This document shows, in pieces, positions 1-5,805 of a stretch of DNA of 5,805 nt. Source of the DNA: Candidatus Omnitrophota bacterium (GTDB taxonomy: Bacteria; Ratteibacteria; UBA8468; B48-G9; JAFGKM01). Positions within the stretch are counted from its first letter, which is position 1, and each line of letters begins with the position of its first letter. Location: positions 1 through 5,805 of the forward strand of contig JAMWBP010000051.1 in assembly GCA_023819365.1 (NCBI GenBank). The letters are read 5' to 3'. A program made the translations under genes and the position numbers. Under the pieces are notes generated by a model, which was not told the DNA's origin, did not search any database, and saw nothing but the letters and a program-made list of their open reading frames with translations.

Positions 1-441
1 AGTGTTTTGACTGCGGATGGACATGGGTTAATAGTAGACCAGTCAACTGGTACTACTACCTTAAGCGGTGGCACAACATCCACTACACTAACTCTTAATG
101 ATAGTGGCGCAAGATTTAGCAACTCTTCAGGTGGTCCGGTAAGAGTTACAGGTGTAGCAGATGGTACAAGTGATTATGATGCAGTCAACTACAGACAATT
201 GAAAAAGGCATATAGAGGTATTGCCTCTGTCGCTGCGATGGCAGCAATCCCTGCGCCTGCTCCTGGAAAGACCTTTTCTTTGGGCCTTGGCTACGGATAT
301 TTTGAAGACAAACATGCTATTGCGGTTGGCACAAAGATAAATATCCCCACAGAATCAACAACAGCAGTAACGATTACTGGCGCATGGGGTTATTGCGACG
401 GCGATAACACATTCAATGCCGGGATTGGCTGGAGTTGGTAA
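1..441 (+). CDS. Trimeric autotransporter adhesin, C-terminal part (YadA-like anchor), 5' end outside window
   Basis: The reading frame is open from the first base and ends at TAA 439-441, so only the last 146 residues of a longer surface protein are visible. Residues 1-47 are Gly/Ser/Thr-rich passenger or stalk sequence. Residues 48-68 (RVTGVADG...DAVNYRQLKK) match the trimeric autotransporter neck motif. A short Ala-rich helix follows (about 69-83, GIASVAAMAAIP). Residues 88-146 form alternating beta-strands typical of the YadA anchor, which contributes four strands per monomer to a 12-stranded trimeric outer-membrane barrel. The chain ends in an aromatic residue (GWSW), as expected for BAM-dependent insertion. 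The family is exported by Sec and exposes a fibrous adhesin on the cell surface. The real start lies upstream, so the TTG at position 7 should not be taken as a start. Cys132 within the barrel region is unusual. A strong terminator follows, so this gene is probably the end of its own transcript. Ligand and passenger type cannot be told. Confidence 0.9.
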   Translation, partial: SVLTADGHGLIVDQSTGTTTLSGGTTSTTLTLNDSGARFSNSSGGPVRVTGVADGTSDYDAVNYRQLKKAYRGIASVAAMAAIPAPAPGKTFSLGLGYGYFEDKHAIAVGTKINIPTESTTAVTITGAWGYCDGDNTFNAGIGWSW

Positions 442-482
442 AGATGTAAACGCGCACCTTTTACACTTTTGTTTTAGAAAAG

Positions 483-529
483 AAGGTGAGGTGGGAAATA
501 AAATCCTCCCACCTCACCTTAAATTTTTT
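483..529 (+). terminator. Rho-independent terminator of the adhesin gene
   Basis: A perfect 14-bp inverted repeat (AAGGTGAGGTGGGA at 483-496, TCCCACCTCACCTT at 507-520) encloses a 10-nt loop. It is followed, after AAA, by six T residues at 524-529. It lies 41 nt after the adhesin stop codon and is oriented to end that transcript. The stem core GGTGAGG recurs in the palindromic repeat about 170 nt downstream, so the two may share an origin. Confidence 0.9.
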
Positions 530-626
530 GTAGTTTGTGGTTATAAATACCATTTTAATTGAAGAAGTTGATAAAGACAGTGTGCATCCATATACTTGAA
601 AAATTTATGAGTTTGTTCATTGGCTG

Positions 627-741
627 TATCTCCCCGTCCCCTCACCCTCTCCCTGCCCCCTCACCCTAACCCTCTCCCCAAAGGGGAGAGGAGATAAGGT
701 GAGGGGGAAAGGTGGGGAGAGGAGATAAGGTGAGGGGGAAA
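627..741. repeat. C-rich/G-rich REP-like palindrome with 28-nt tandem duplication
   Basis: The left half (about 630-679) is almost pure C/T and A, while the right half (683-741) is almost pure G/A. An inner perfect hairpin pairs CCTCTCCCC (671-679) with GGGGAGAGG (683-691) around an AAA loop. An outer perfect 10-bp stem pairs CCCCCTCACC (656-665) with GGTGAGGGGG (698-707). A second, related C-rich arm lies at 638-653. On the right, a 28-nt unit occurs twice without mismatch, at 683-710 and 714-741, separated by GGT (period 31). CCCTCACCCTAACCCTCTCCC-type palindromes are, from memory, a common class of dispersed intergenic repeat in bacterial genomes. No coding potential is credible here. It may act as a transcript-stabilising or bidirectional hairpin block, but that is inference. 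Confidence 0.8.
683..741. repeat. Two-copy exact tandem repeat (28-nt unit, 31-nt period)
   Basis: The G/A-rich unit beginning GGGGAGAGGAGATAAGG and ending GGGGGAAA is present at 683-710 and again, identically, at 714-741. The identity suggests a recent duplication of the right arm of the surrounding palindrome, for instance by slippage. The left arm has two diverged rather than identical copies. Confidence 0.85.
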
Positions 742-804
742 TTGAATTGGAAAAGTGTTACCTATGTACCCTATCCGTGCGCCTACTTTACCTTTTCTAT
801 TTTC

Positions 805-813
805 TGGTATAAA
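805..813 (+). promoter_or_regulatory. Possible extended -10 promoter for the four-gene cluster
   Basis: TGGTATAAA (TG at 805-806, TATAAA at 808-813) fits an extended -10 element. It lies after the palindromic repeat and about 140 nt before the first gene of the cluster. A poor -35-like TTTACC at 787-792 has a short 15-nt spacer. If used, the transcript would carry the folded element at 825-902 in its leader. The A+T-rich context makes chance matches likely. Confidence 0.25.
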
Positions 814-824
814 ATAAATAATAG

Positions 825-902
825 TGTAGCGGTGCAACCCGCCACTAAAACGTTGGCGGGCAGGTTTATTGCACAATTCGTCGGATAAATCCGACCGCTA
901 CA
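825..902. repeat. Branched palindromic element with 9-bp terminal inverted repeats (MITE/REP-like)
   Basis: TGTAGCGGT (825-833) and ACCGCTACA (894-902) are perfect inverted ends of a 78-nt unit. Two stem-loops lie inside. The first pairs GTGCAA (832-837) with TTGCAC (869-874) and continues as CCCGCCA (838-844) with TGGCGGG (854-860), with a one-sided bulge at 861-868. The second is GTCGGAT-AA-ATCCGAC (880-895). The termini and the inner arms share a few bases, so all pairings cannot form in full at once. The layout, with terminal inverted repeats around hairpins and no ORF, suits a small non-autonomous dispersed element or a structured RNA leader. No transposase is nearby, and no clear target-site duplication was found. 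Confidence 0.6.
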
Positions 903-941
903 AAATAATTCGTTGCATGAATATGACCGCTACGAAATAAT
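893..941 (+). repeat. Direct repeat of the element's right end (17 nt, one mismatch)
   Basis: GACCGCTACAAAATAAT (893-909) recurs as GACCGCTACGAAATAAT (925-941), with a 32-nt offset. The first copy includes the right terminus of the palindromic element and the second ends just before the Shine-Dalgarno sequence of the next gene. This suggests a partial duplication, or a remnant of a second element copy. Confidence 0.65.
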
Positions 942-954
942 AAAGGGGGAATAG

Positions 955-1923
955 ATGGGTGTTTATATTATAAGGGGTTTTTTTGTAATAATAAGTACAC
1001 TGACAGGATACTATATCGCTCCTAATGCAAGATTTTTAGGTTCTATTGTGGGATTGGTGGGCTCTATTATGATTGTAGGACTTGAGATACTTATTGAGAA
1101 AATTTCACTAAAGAAACTTCTTCTTGCATTAGGTGGACTTATAGTCGGACTTATCACAGCAATTCTTCTTGCAGGGTTTTTTCTCCTCATCCCTGTTGAG
1201 GACCCCAGGACAATAATTTATATAAGATTCGCTCTCTATTTTGCCTTTACTTACTTAGGGATAATGATTGGACTTAGAGGGGTTGAAGAACTGGGCTTCG
1301 TCTTTCCTTTTTTAAGGGGAATTAAAGAAAAAGAGCGGCTTTTAGTTGTTGACACAAGCGTTCTAATAGATGGCCGTATATATGAACTTGCAAAGGGTGG
1401 TTTTCTTGACTATATCATCATCATTCCAAAATTTGTAGTACAGGAACTTCAGGGACTTGCAGATAGTTCAGGGGATATGAAGAGGCAAAGGGGTAGAAGA
1501 GGTCTTGAGGTGCTCCAGAAGATGAGGAAAGATGAAAGTTTAGATGTAAAGATATATGATGCTGAATACCCTGAGATTGAGGCAGTTGATGCAAAAATTG
1601 TGAAACTGGCTACAGATATAGGAGCAAATGTCCTTACCAATGATTCTAACCTTGCAAAGGTAGCAGAGGTCCAGAATATCAGAGTTTTAAATCTCAATAT
1701 ACTTGCCACATTAATGAGACCAAAACTTATGAGTGGCGAAGAGATACCTCTTAAGATAATCAAGGAAGGAAAGGAAGCAGGTCAGGGGGTTGGATACCTT
1801 GAGGATGGGACGATGGTGGTTGTTGAAGATGGGGCAAGATATCAGGGCAGGATAGTAGATGTTATTATTGATAGTGCCATACAGACATCCACAGGAAGGA
1901 TTATATTTGCAAAATTAAAATGA
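955..1923 (+). CDS. Membrane-anchored PIN-TRAM domain protein (YacL family)
   Basis: The 322-residue protein has three parts. Residues about 5-107 carry four hydrophobic membrane helices (about 5-22, 28-48, 54-79, 86-107). Residues about 129-250 form a PIN domain, beginning VVDTSVLIDGRI. Residues about 261-322 form a TRAM domain, a small beta-barrel associated with RNA binding. The acidic residues expected at a PIN metal site are present: Asp133, Glu164 (VVQEL), Asp212 (VDAKIVKLA) and Asp230 (LTND). A nuclease acting on RNA at the membrane is therefore plausible, but to my knowledge the physiological substrate of this family is not settled. Length and domain order match Bacillus subtilis YacL. 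The ATG at 955 is chosen because GGGGGA (945-950) sits 4 nt upstream and the first helix begins at once. The stop codon overlaps the ispD start (ATGA), and yacL-ispD adjacency is a known conserved pair. No defects are visible. Confidence 0.93.
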   Translation: MGVYIIRGFFVIISTLTGYYIAPNARFLGSIVGLVGSIMIVGLEILIEKISLKKLLLALGGLIVGLITAILLAGFFLLIPVEDPRTIIYIRFALYFAFTYLGIMIGLRGVEELGFVFPFLRGIKEKERLLVVDTSVLIDGRIYELAKGGFLDYIIIIPKFVVQELQGLADSSGDMKRQRGRRGLEVLQKMRKDESLDVKIYDAEYPEIEAVDAKIVKLATDIGANVLTNDSNLAKVAEVQNIRVLNLNILATLMRPKLMSGEEIPLKIIKEGKEAGQGVGYLEDGTMVVVEDGARYQGRIVDVIIDSAIQTSTGRIIFAKLK

Positions 1924-2591
1924 TAGGGGTGATAATTGCCGGTGGTGGGAAAGGCATTCGGATTGGAAATACACCAAAGGCATTCTTAAAAATTGGCAGA
2001 AAACAATTGCTTTATTATTCCATTGAAAAGTTTTATGAAAAATCCGATGAGATTGTTATTGTCCTACCTTCAAGTTATGTAGAAAAGTGGGCAAAAAAAC
2101 TCAAAAAATCTTATGATAAAATAGAGGTCGTAAGAGGAGGAGAACACAGGCAGGACTCTGTTAAGGCGGGCTTAAGTGTTCTGAAAAGAAGTAGTATAAT
2201 AGTAATTCATGATGTAGCCCGACCTTTTTTCTCAGATGAACTCCTTAACCATGTGATAGAATGCGCTATAAAATATGGAGCAGCAGTTCCTTATATAGAG
2301 CCACAGGATACACTGAAGGAAAGAGATGGGCAGTTTGTTAAAAAAACACTTAACAGAGACACTATTATATCCATCCAGACACCTCAGGCATTCAAGGCAG
2401 AGATCATCAGGGAGGCATATAATAAGGCATACAGAGAAAACTTTTATGCAACAGATGATGCTGGACTTGTTGAACGATTGGGAGTAAAGGTATATCTTGT
2501 AAAGGGGGAGAGAAAGAATATAAAAATTACACATCCGCTGGATATTGATATTGCAAAGGAGATAATAAAAAAATGGGAAAAGGTGGTATAA
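1920..2591 (+). CDS. ispD: 2-C-methyl-D-erythritol 4-phosphate cytidylyltransferase
   Basis: This cytosolic enzyme of the non-mevalonate (MEP) isoprenoid pathway joins MEP and CTP to give CDP-methylerythritol and pyrophosphate. The 223-residue length is normal. The N-terminal nucleotide-binding loop is AGGGKGIRIGNTPKAFLKI (residues 7-25), including the conserved Lys20. Further family blocks are GGEHRQDSVKAGL (73-85), IHDVARPFF (96-104) with Asp98, PQDTLKE (128-134), NRD with Arg146, TPQAF (154-158), TDDAG (178-182) and the C-terminal NIKITHPLDI (200-209) with Lys202. Arg146 and Lys202 correspond to MEP-phosphate contacts in characterised IspD. The start codon overlaps the preceding stop as ATGA, implying translational coupling. 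The 3' end overlaps argJ by 19 nt. In Bacillus the next gene would be ispF. Here it is not adjacent and is not fused to this protein. Confidence 0.95.
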   Translation: MIGVIIAGGGKGIRIGNTPKAFLKIGRKQLLYYSIEKFYEKSDEIVIVLPSSYVEKWAKKLKKSYDKIEVVRGGEHRQDSVKAGLSVLKRSSIIVIHDVARPFFSDELLNHVIECAIKYGAAVPYIEPQDTLKERDGQFVKKTLNRDTIISIQTPQAFKAEIIREAYNKAYRENFYATDDAGLVERLGVKVYLVKGERKNIKITHPLDIDIAKEIIKKWEKVV

Positions 2592-3763
2592 CATATCCTG
2601 ATGGTTTTTCTGCATCTGCACTTTATTGTGGAATAAAAGGGGAAAAGAGAGAGGACATCTCTCTTATATATTCAGAGACACCCTGTGTAGCAGCAGGCAC
2701 ATTTACTACAAATCAGTTTAAGTCATACAGTTTGCTCTGGACACTAAAGAATATAAGGAAACCAGTCAATGCAGTGCTTGTAACAAGTGGAAATGCCAAT
2801 ACCTGTAATGGTATAGAAAACTATAGATACACAGAACTTATCGCATCTGAACTCGCACATATCCTTAAGATAAAACCATCTTCAGTTCTTATGGGTTCAA
2901 CCGGTATTATCGGAAAACCGCTCCCTTATGAAAAGGTCATCTCTGCTCTCCCTGAACTTGTAAAAACACTTAGCCCTGAAAACCATACACTTGCCGCAAG
3001 AGGAATAATGACAACAGATAGAGTTCCAAAAGAGTTCCAGATTGCAACAGATATTAAAGGACATCACAAAGAGGTATTCATAGGCGGAATGACAAAAGGG
3101 GCAGGTATGATAAATCCCTGTATGGCAACTATGCTTGCCTTTATCACCACAGATGCAGTAATAGAAAGAGAGGCGTTGCAGAGTGCTTTAAAAGAGGCAG
3201 TGGAAGAATCATTCAATATGGTTAATGTGGACAATGATACAAGTACAAACGATATGGTTGTCTGCCTTGCCAATGGAAGGGCAGGAAATAAAAAGATAGA
3301 GAAGGGGTCTTATGACTATGAGAATTTTTTATCATCGCTTAAAATAACCTGTATGGAACTCGCAAAGATGATTGCTTCTGATGGAGAAGGCGCAACTAAA
3401 CTGATAGAGGTCGTGGTAAAAGGTGGCTGGTGTCTGAAGGATGCTAAAAGGGTGGCAAAAAGGATTGTCGGCTCTAACCTCTTTAAGTCCGCTGTATATG
3501 GTAATTATCCAAACTGGGGAAGAGTCCTTGCTGCTGCGGGTTCTGTTAATGCAAAAATAGATGTAAAAAAAACAGAGGTCTCTCTATGTGGAATAAAAGT
3601 ATATAATAGTGGCCCTACAAAATATGATGAAGAGAAACTACATAGATTAATGAATGACTCTGATAAAATAACTGTTGAGGTGGATATAAAAAAAGGTCCT
3701 TTCTCTGCTACTGCCTGGGGATGTGACCTTACAGAGGATTATGTAAGGATAAACAAGGAGTAA
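2573..3763 (+). CDS. argJ: Glutamate N-acetyltransferase / ornithine acetyltransferase (ArgJ)
   Basis: ArgJ moves the acetyl group from N-acetylornithine to glutamate, closing the cyclic arginine pathway. Bifunctional forms also use acetyl-CoA, and sequence alone does not settle which this is. The 396 residues include the oxyanion-hole Thr110-Gly111 (GSTGIIG) and the self-cleavage site in KGAGMINPCMATMLAF. Cleavage there should occur before the nucleophile Thr186, giving alpha (1-185) and beta (186-396) chains. Other likely substrate contacts are Thr148, Lys175, Glu272 (DGEGATK) and Asn394 (YVRIN). The protein ends only two residues after Asn394. Family members usually extend a few residues further to a C-terminal Ser/Thr that contributes to the active site, so this copy looks about three residues short. 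The ATG at 2573 gives the expected N-terminus (GGITYPDGF) and has AAAGGAG at 2555-2561, 11 nt upstream inside ispD. The stop is followed after 3 nt by the next start. No other arginine-pathway gene is in view. Confidence 0.95.
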   Translation: MGKGGITYPDGFSASALYCGIKGEKREDISLIYSETPCVAAGTFTTNQFKSYSLLWTLKNIRKPVNAVLVTSGNANTCNGIENYRYTELIASELAHILKIKPSSVLMGSTGIIGKPLPYEKVISALPELVKTLSPENHTLAARGIMTTDRVPKEFQIATDIKGHHKEVFIGGMTKGAGMINPCMATMLAFITTDAVIEREALQSALKEAVEESFNMVNVDNDTSTNDMVVCLANGRAGNKKIEKGSYDYENFLSSLKITCMELAKMIASDGEGATKLIEVVVKGGWCLKDAKRVAKRIVGSNLFKSAVYGNYPNWGRVLAAAGSVNAKIDVKKTEVSLCGIKVYNSGPTKYDEEKLHRLMNDSDKITVEVDIKKGPFSATAWGCDLTEDYVRINKE

Positions 3764-3769
3764 GTTGTG
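3755..3769 (+). promoter_or_regulatory. Ribosome binding site that fixes a GTG start
   Basis: AAGGAG (3755-3760) overlaps the last codons of argJ and lies 6 nt before GTG 3767-3769. The alternative ATG at 3779 would be 18 nt away, which is too far. The resulting N-terminus MIAKMKKFYL matches the usual short lead-in of V/A-ATPase subunit I proteins, supporting the GTG. Confidence 0.75.
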
Positions 3770-5689
3770 ATAGCAAAGATGAAGAAGTTCTATCTTTTCT
3801 TTACTGGGGACCCATCTGACTTTTTAAGAGAGGCCCAGCGTAAAGGGATTGTGGAAGTAACCAAATTACCTGATACCTTTGGCTTTGAAAATATACCCGT
3901 GCCATTGGACAATCTTAAAGAGATGTCCCATAAGTTAGAGTTTCTTAAAAATATCTTAAAGAAGGTGGAAGGGAAAATTTTCTCAGGTAAAATTGTTATC
4001 ACCAGGAAAGAAGAAGAAAAACTCATTAAAGAGTTCCCTCTGGATGATATATACGAAAAATTCTTTAAGATATATAGAGAAGTGGAGAGAAGAAAAAAAA
4101 TTTTAGAGAAACTGGAAGTTATAAAGAAGGAGTTATTATTGATAAAAGGACTTAATATAATACCGGCTGACCTTTTTTCAATGAAAAACTTTTCTTTCTG
4201 CTTATTTGCTCTCCCTAAAAAATATAAAGCACCTGATAGCATAGATGGCTTCCGTGTTGAAGTTATTGGAGAAAATCTCTTTTTGATTATCTTTCCCCTG
4301 GAAAAACAAAAAGAGATAATCAAAAGGATAGAAGAAATGAAGGGGGCACTTATAAATATAAGAAAGTGGAACCGTCTTCCTTATGAAATCCTTAAAAAAG
4401 TAGAAAAGATAGAAGAAAAAAATATATCTGAACTGGAAAAAACGGAAGAATTGCAGAAGGAGATAACCTCTTTTAAATATAGAATCCTTGTGTTTTATGA
4501 CTATATAAACTCTATTTCTCACTATATTGAAGCAAAAGCAAATACCGGGATGTCAAAGTTTGTTCAGTGTATAAGTGGTTGGATAAAACAACAGGATATA
4601 CCTCAAATGGAATTATTGATACAGAGATATCTTCCTACCGGATATATTCATATATCAGACCCGGATGTTAAAGATGATGTCCCTATATCTTTTGATAATA
4701 GGCCTTTTATACAGCCATTTGAAGTGGTTACAGACCTGTATGGAAAACCCGTATATACAAATATTGACCCTACTCCCCACCTCTCTATCTTCTTTATTCT
4801 TTCTTTTGCTTTCTGTCTTACAGACGCTGCATATGGGTTTATACTCATCGCACTTTCTCTAATCTTTATGAAAAAGTTCAGATATATACCTGCTGCAATA
4901 AAATTCTTCCGTCTTTTATTTTATAGCGGCATTGCAACTCTTTTCTTTGGAGCAATCACAGGTGGATGGTTTGGAGATATACTTGCCAGGTTGCCATCAA
5001 GTTCTTCTGCTGTTAAAATACTAAATAAACTTGTTATACTAAATCCTCTTGAAGGGGGAAACAAAACATTTATCTTTCTTGGATGGGCATTGATCTTGGG
5101 ATATATCCAGATTGTATGGGGGCTCTATCTTAACCTTTTAAACTCTTTAAGACAATACGGGGTGAAAAGGTCCGGAGAGCCATTTATACTTCTTATTATA
5201 CAGGTAATTGTCGCTGGGCTTATCATTGCCTTTGTGTCATCAAATAGAAAATTTATACCTCCTTTATCACTGCTTCTTTCTCTTTCTTTTCTCTCTTTGA
5301 TGATACTAAAAGGCCTCACCCAGAAAGGTTTTATGCGGATATTCTGGGCATTTTACGGTGCATATAATGTAATAGCAGGCAATCTATTGGGAGATGTTTT
5401 AAGTTATAGCCGCCTTTTCGGTCTCGGACTTACCACTGCTATCTTAGCACTTGTGGTAAACGAGATGGTTTTTATGGCAAAAGGAATACCTTTTGCAGGA
5501 TATATAATTGCTGTCCTTTTATTTATATTTGGGCATCTGGCAAACTTAGGTATTAACCTTTTAGGTGGATATGTCCATACGAGCCGCCTCCAATACCTGG
5601 AATTTTTCACCAAGTTTTTTGAAGGTGGGGGCAGACCTTTCTCTCCTTTAAAAGAGTCCCGTCAGTATACTTATCTTAAACTGGAATAG
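3767..5689 (+). CDS. V/A-type ATP synthase subunit I (a-type membrane subunit)
   Basis: This is the stator subunit holding the two ion half-channels of a V/A-type rotary ATPase (NtpI/AtpI; eukaryotic subunit a). The 640-residue length is typical. Residues 1 to about 330 form the cytoplasmic arm, rich in Lys/Glu coiled-coil stretches (about 45-130 and 178-235). Residues about 335-600 hold roughly eight hydrophobic segments. Family landmarks are FEVVTDLYGKPVYTNIDPTP (318-337), LTDAAYGF (351-358), DVLSYSRLFGLGL (543-555) and HTSRLQYLEFF plus FEGGGRPFSP (604-627). Arg549 and Arg607 are the expected essential arginines facing the c/K-ring carboxylate. Their 58-residue spacing agrees, as I recall it, with the Thermus enzyme. 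Proton versus sodium use cannot be decided. The GTG start sits 3 nt after the argJ stop. Subunit K or other ATPase genes, usually adjacent, are not seen upstream and do not begin in the 116 nt downstream, so this copy looks detached from its operon or begins a widely spaced one. Confidence 0.93.
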   Translation: MIAKMKKFYLFFTGDPSDFLREAQRKGIVEVTKLPDTFGFENIPVPLDNLKEMSHKLEFLKNILKKVEGKIFSGKIVITRKEEEKLIKEFPLDDIYEKFFKIYREVERRKKILEKLEVIKKELLLIKGLNIIPADLFSMKNFSFCLFALPKKYKAPDSIDGFRVEVIGENLFLIIFPLEKQKEIIKRIEEMKGALINIRKWNRLPYEILKKVEKIEEKNISELEKTEELQKEITSFKYRILVFYDYINSISHYIEAKANTGMSKFVQCISGWIKQQDIPQMELLIQRYLPTGYIHISDPDVKDDVPISFDNRPFIQPFEVVTDLYGKPVYTNIDPTPHLSIFFILSFAFCLTDAAYGFILIALSLIFMKKFRYIPAAIKFFRLLFYSGIATLFFGAITGGWFGDILARLPSSSSAVKILNKLVILNPLEGGNKTFIFLGWALILGYIQIVWGLYLNLLNSLRQYGVKRSGEPFILLIIQVIVAGLIIAFVSSNRKFIPPLSLLLSLSFLSLMILKGLTQKGFMRIFWAFYGAYNVIAGNLLGDVLSYSRLFGLGLTTAILALVVNEMVFMAKGIPFAGYIIAVLLFIFGHLANLGINLLGGYVHTSRLQYLEFFTKFFEGGGRPFSPLKESRQYTYLKLE

Positions 5690-5696
5690 ATAGCCT

Positions 5697-5761
5697 GTTG
5701 CTTTATTAATTTTTCTATATGAAACGGGTATCGTTGCCTCATTAATTTTTCTACACGAAAA
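5697..5761. repeat. Degenerate two-copy repeat, 36-nt period
   Basis: The 29-nt segments 5697-5725 and 5733-5761 share 24 positions, including an uninterrupted ATTAATTTTTCTA core. Four of the five differences are T/C transitions. The 7-nt spacer is far too short for a CRISPR. On the minus strand the repeat lies in one frame of a 47-codon ORF (5648-5791), starting at an ATG behind AGGAAGAGG, and encodes two 12-residue units (FSCRKINEATIP and VSYRKINKATGY). That ORF overlaps the end of the subunit I gene on the other strand. It is a weak candidate only. Confidence 0.55.
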
Positions 5762-5805
5762 CCTCTTCTTTTTCCAATTTCTTTCTTTCATATAACCTCT
5801 TCCTT

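Larger units (their letters stand above)
442..954. other. 513-nt intergenic region without credible genes
   Basis: The region between the adhesin stop and the PIN-TRAM start contains the terminator, the C-rich/G-rich palindrome, a possible promoter and the branched element, all listed separately. A 71-codon open frame on the minus strand (661-876) runs straight through the two palindromic repeats. It has low-complexity Pro/Ser/Leu composition and is best seen as an accident of repeat sequence. The stretches 530-626 and 742-824 show nothing recognisable beyond the promoter candidate. Confidence 0.7.

Noticed and set aside
7..9. TTG at position 7 as the start of the adhesin gene
   Set aside because: The frame is open upstream to the window edge and the protein lacks a signal peptide and passenger, so the gene is simply cut by the window.
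661..876. 71-codon open frame on the minus strand in the intergenic region
   Set aside because: It runs through both palindromic repeats, is low-complexity (Pro/Ser/Leu-rich at its end), and shows no family resemblance.
913..941. TTGCAT - 17 nt - AATAAT as a promoter for the PIN-TRAM gene
   Set aside because: The -35 matches at only three positions, and transcription would start inside the Shine-Dalgarno sequence. The A+T-rich direct repeat explains the -10 match.
2232..2621. 129-codon open frame on the minus strand across the ispD end and argJ start
   Set aside because: It is antisense to conserved ispD motifs, has Cys/Tyr/Phe-rich composition typical of a shadow frame, and has no recognisable domain.
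3790..4323. 177-codon open frame on the minus strand opposite subunit I
   Set aside because: It is antisense to a well-supported ATPase gene, and its Ser/Phe/Ile-rich composition is what Lys/Glu-rich codons give when read backwards. No motif was seen.
5697..5761. CRISPR-like repeat pair
   Set aside because: There are only two imperfect units with a 7-nt spacer. CRISPR spacers are about 25-45 nt and repeats are near-identical.
5690..5805. Terminator after the ATPase subunit I gene
   Set aside because: Only a 4-bp AACG/CGTT hairpin (about 5723-5735) is present and it has no following T-run, so no intrinsic terminator can be supported.

Overview
The window looks like a stretch of chromosome from an uncultured, A+T-rich, diderm (outer-membrane-bearing) bacterium. 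The outer membrane is inferred from the C-terminus of a trimeric autotransporter adhesin at the left edge. Coding sequences favour AGA/AGG arginine and ATA isoleucine codons. A V/A-type ATPase subunit together with a PIN-TRAM/ispD pair and a YadA-like adhesin would fit lineages such as Omnitrophota or other little-cultured diderm phyla. That placement is a low-confidence inference, because no marker gene is present.

Layout: (1) 1-441, the 3' end of a YadA-like adhesin gene (stalk remnant, neck, beta-barrel anchor). It is closed by a strong intrinsic terminator at 483-529. (2) 442-954, a 513-nt non-coding stretch packed with palindromic DNA. It holds the terminator, a C-rich/G-rich REP-like palindrome with a 28-nt tandem duplication (about 627-741), a possible extended -10 promoter (about 805-813), and a branched, terminal-inverted-repeat element (825-902) whose right end is repeated at 925-941. 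(3) 955-5689, four same-strand genes that overlap or nearly touch: a membrane-anchored PIN-TRAM protein (YacL family), ispD, argJ and V/A-type ATPase subunit I. (4) 5690-5805, a short tail with a degenerate 36-nt-period repeat and no recognisable plus-strand gene start.

The four genes are probably co-transcribed and translationally coupled. There is an ATGA overlap at 1920-1923, a 19-nt overlap at 2573-2591, and a 3-nt gap before a GTG start at 3767. Functionally they are a mixed set: an RNase-like/RNA-binding membrane protein, the cytidylyltransferase of the MEP isoprenoid pathway, the ornithine/glutamate acetyltransferase of arginine synthesis, and the membrane a-type subunit of a rotary ATPase. 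The yacL-ispD pair is a known conserved neighbourhood. argJ and the ATPase subunit are less expected partners.

I see no convincing new defence, mobile or regulatory system. The best leads are the structured intergenic elements, an ArgJ that appears to stop just short of a C-terminal active-site residue, and the apparently isolated ATPase subunit I gene.
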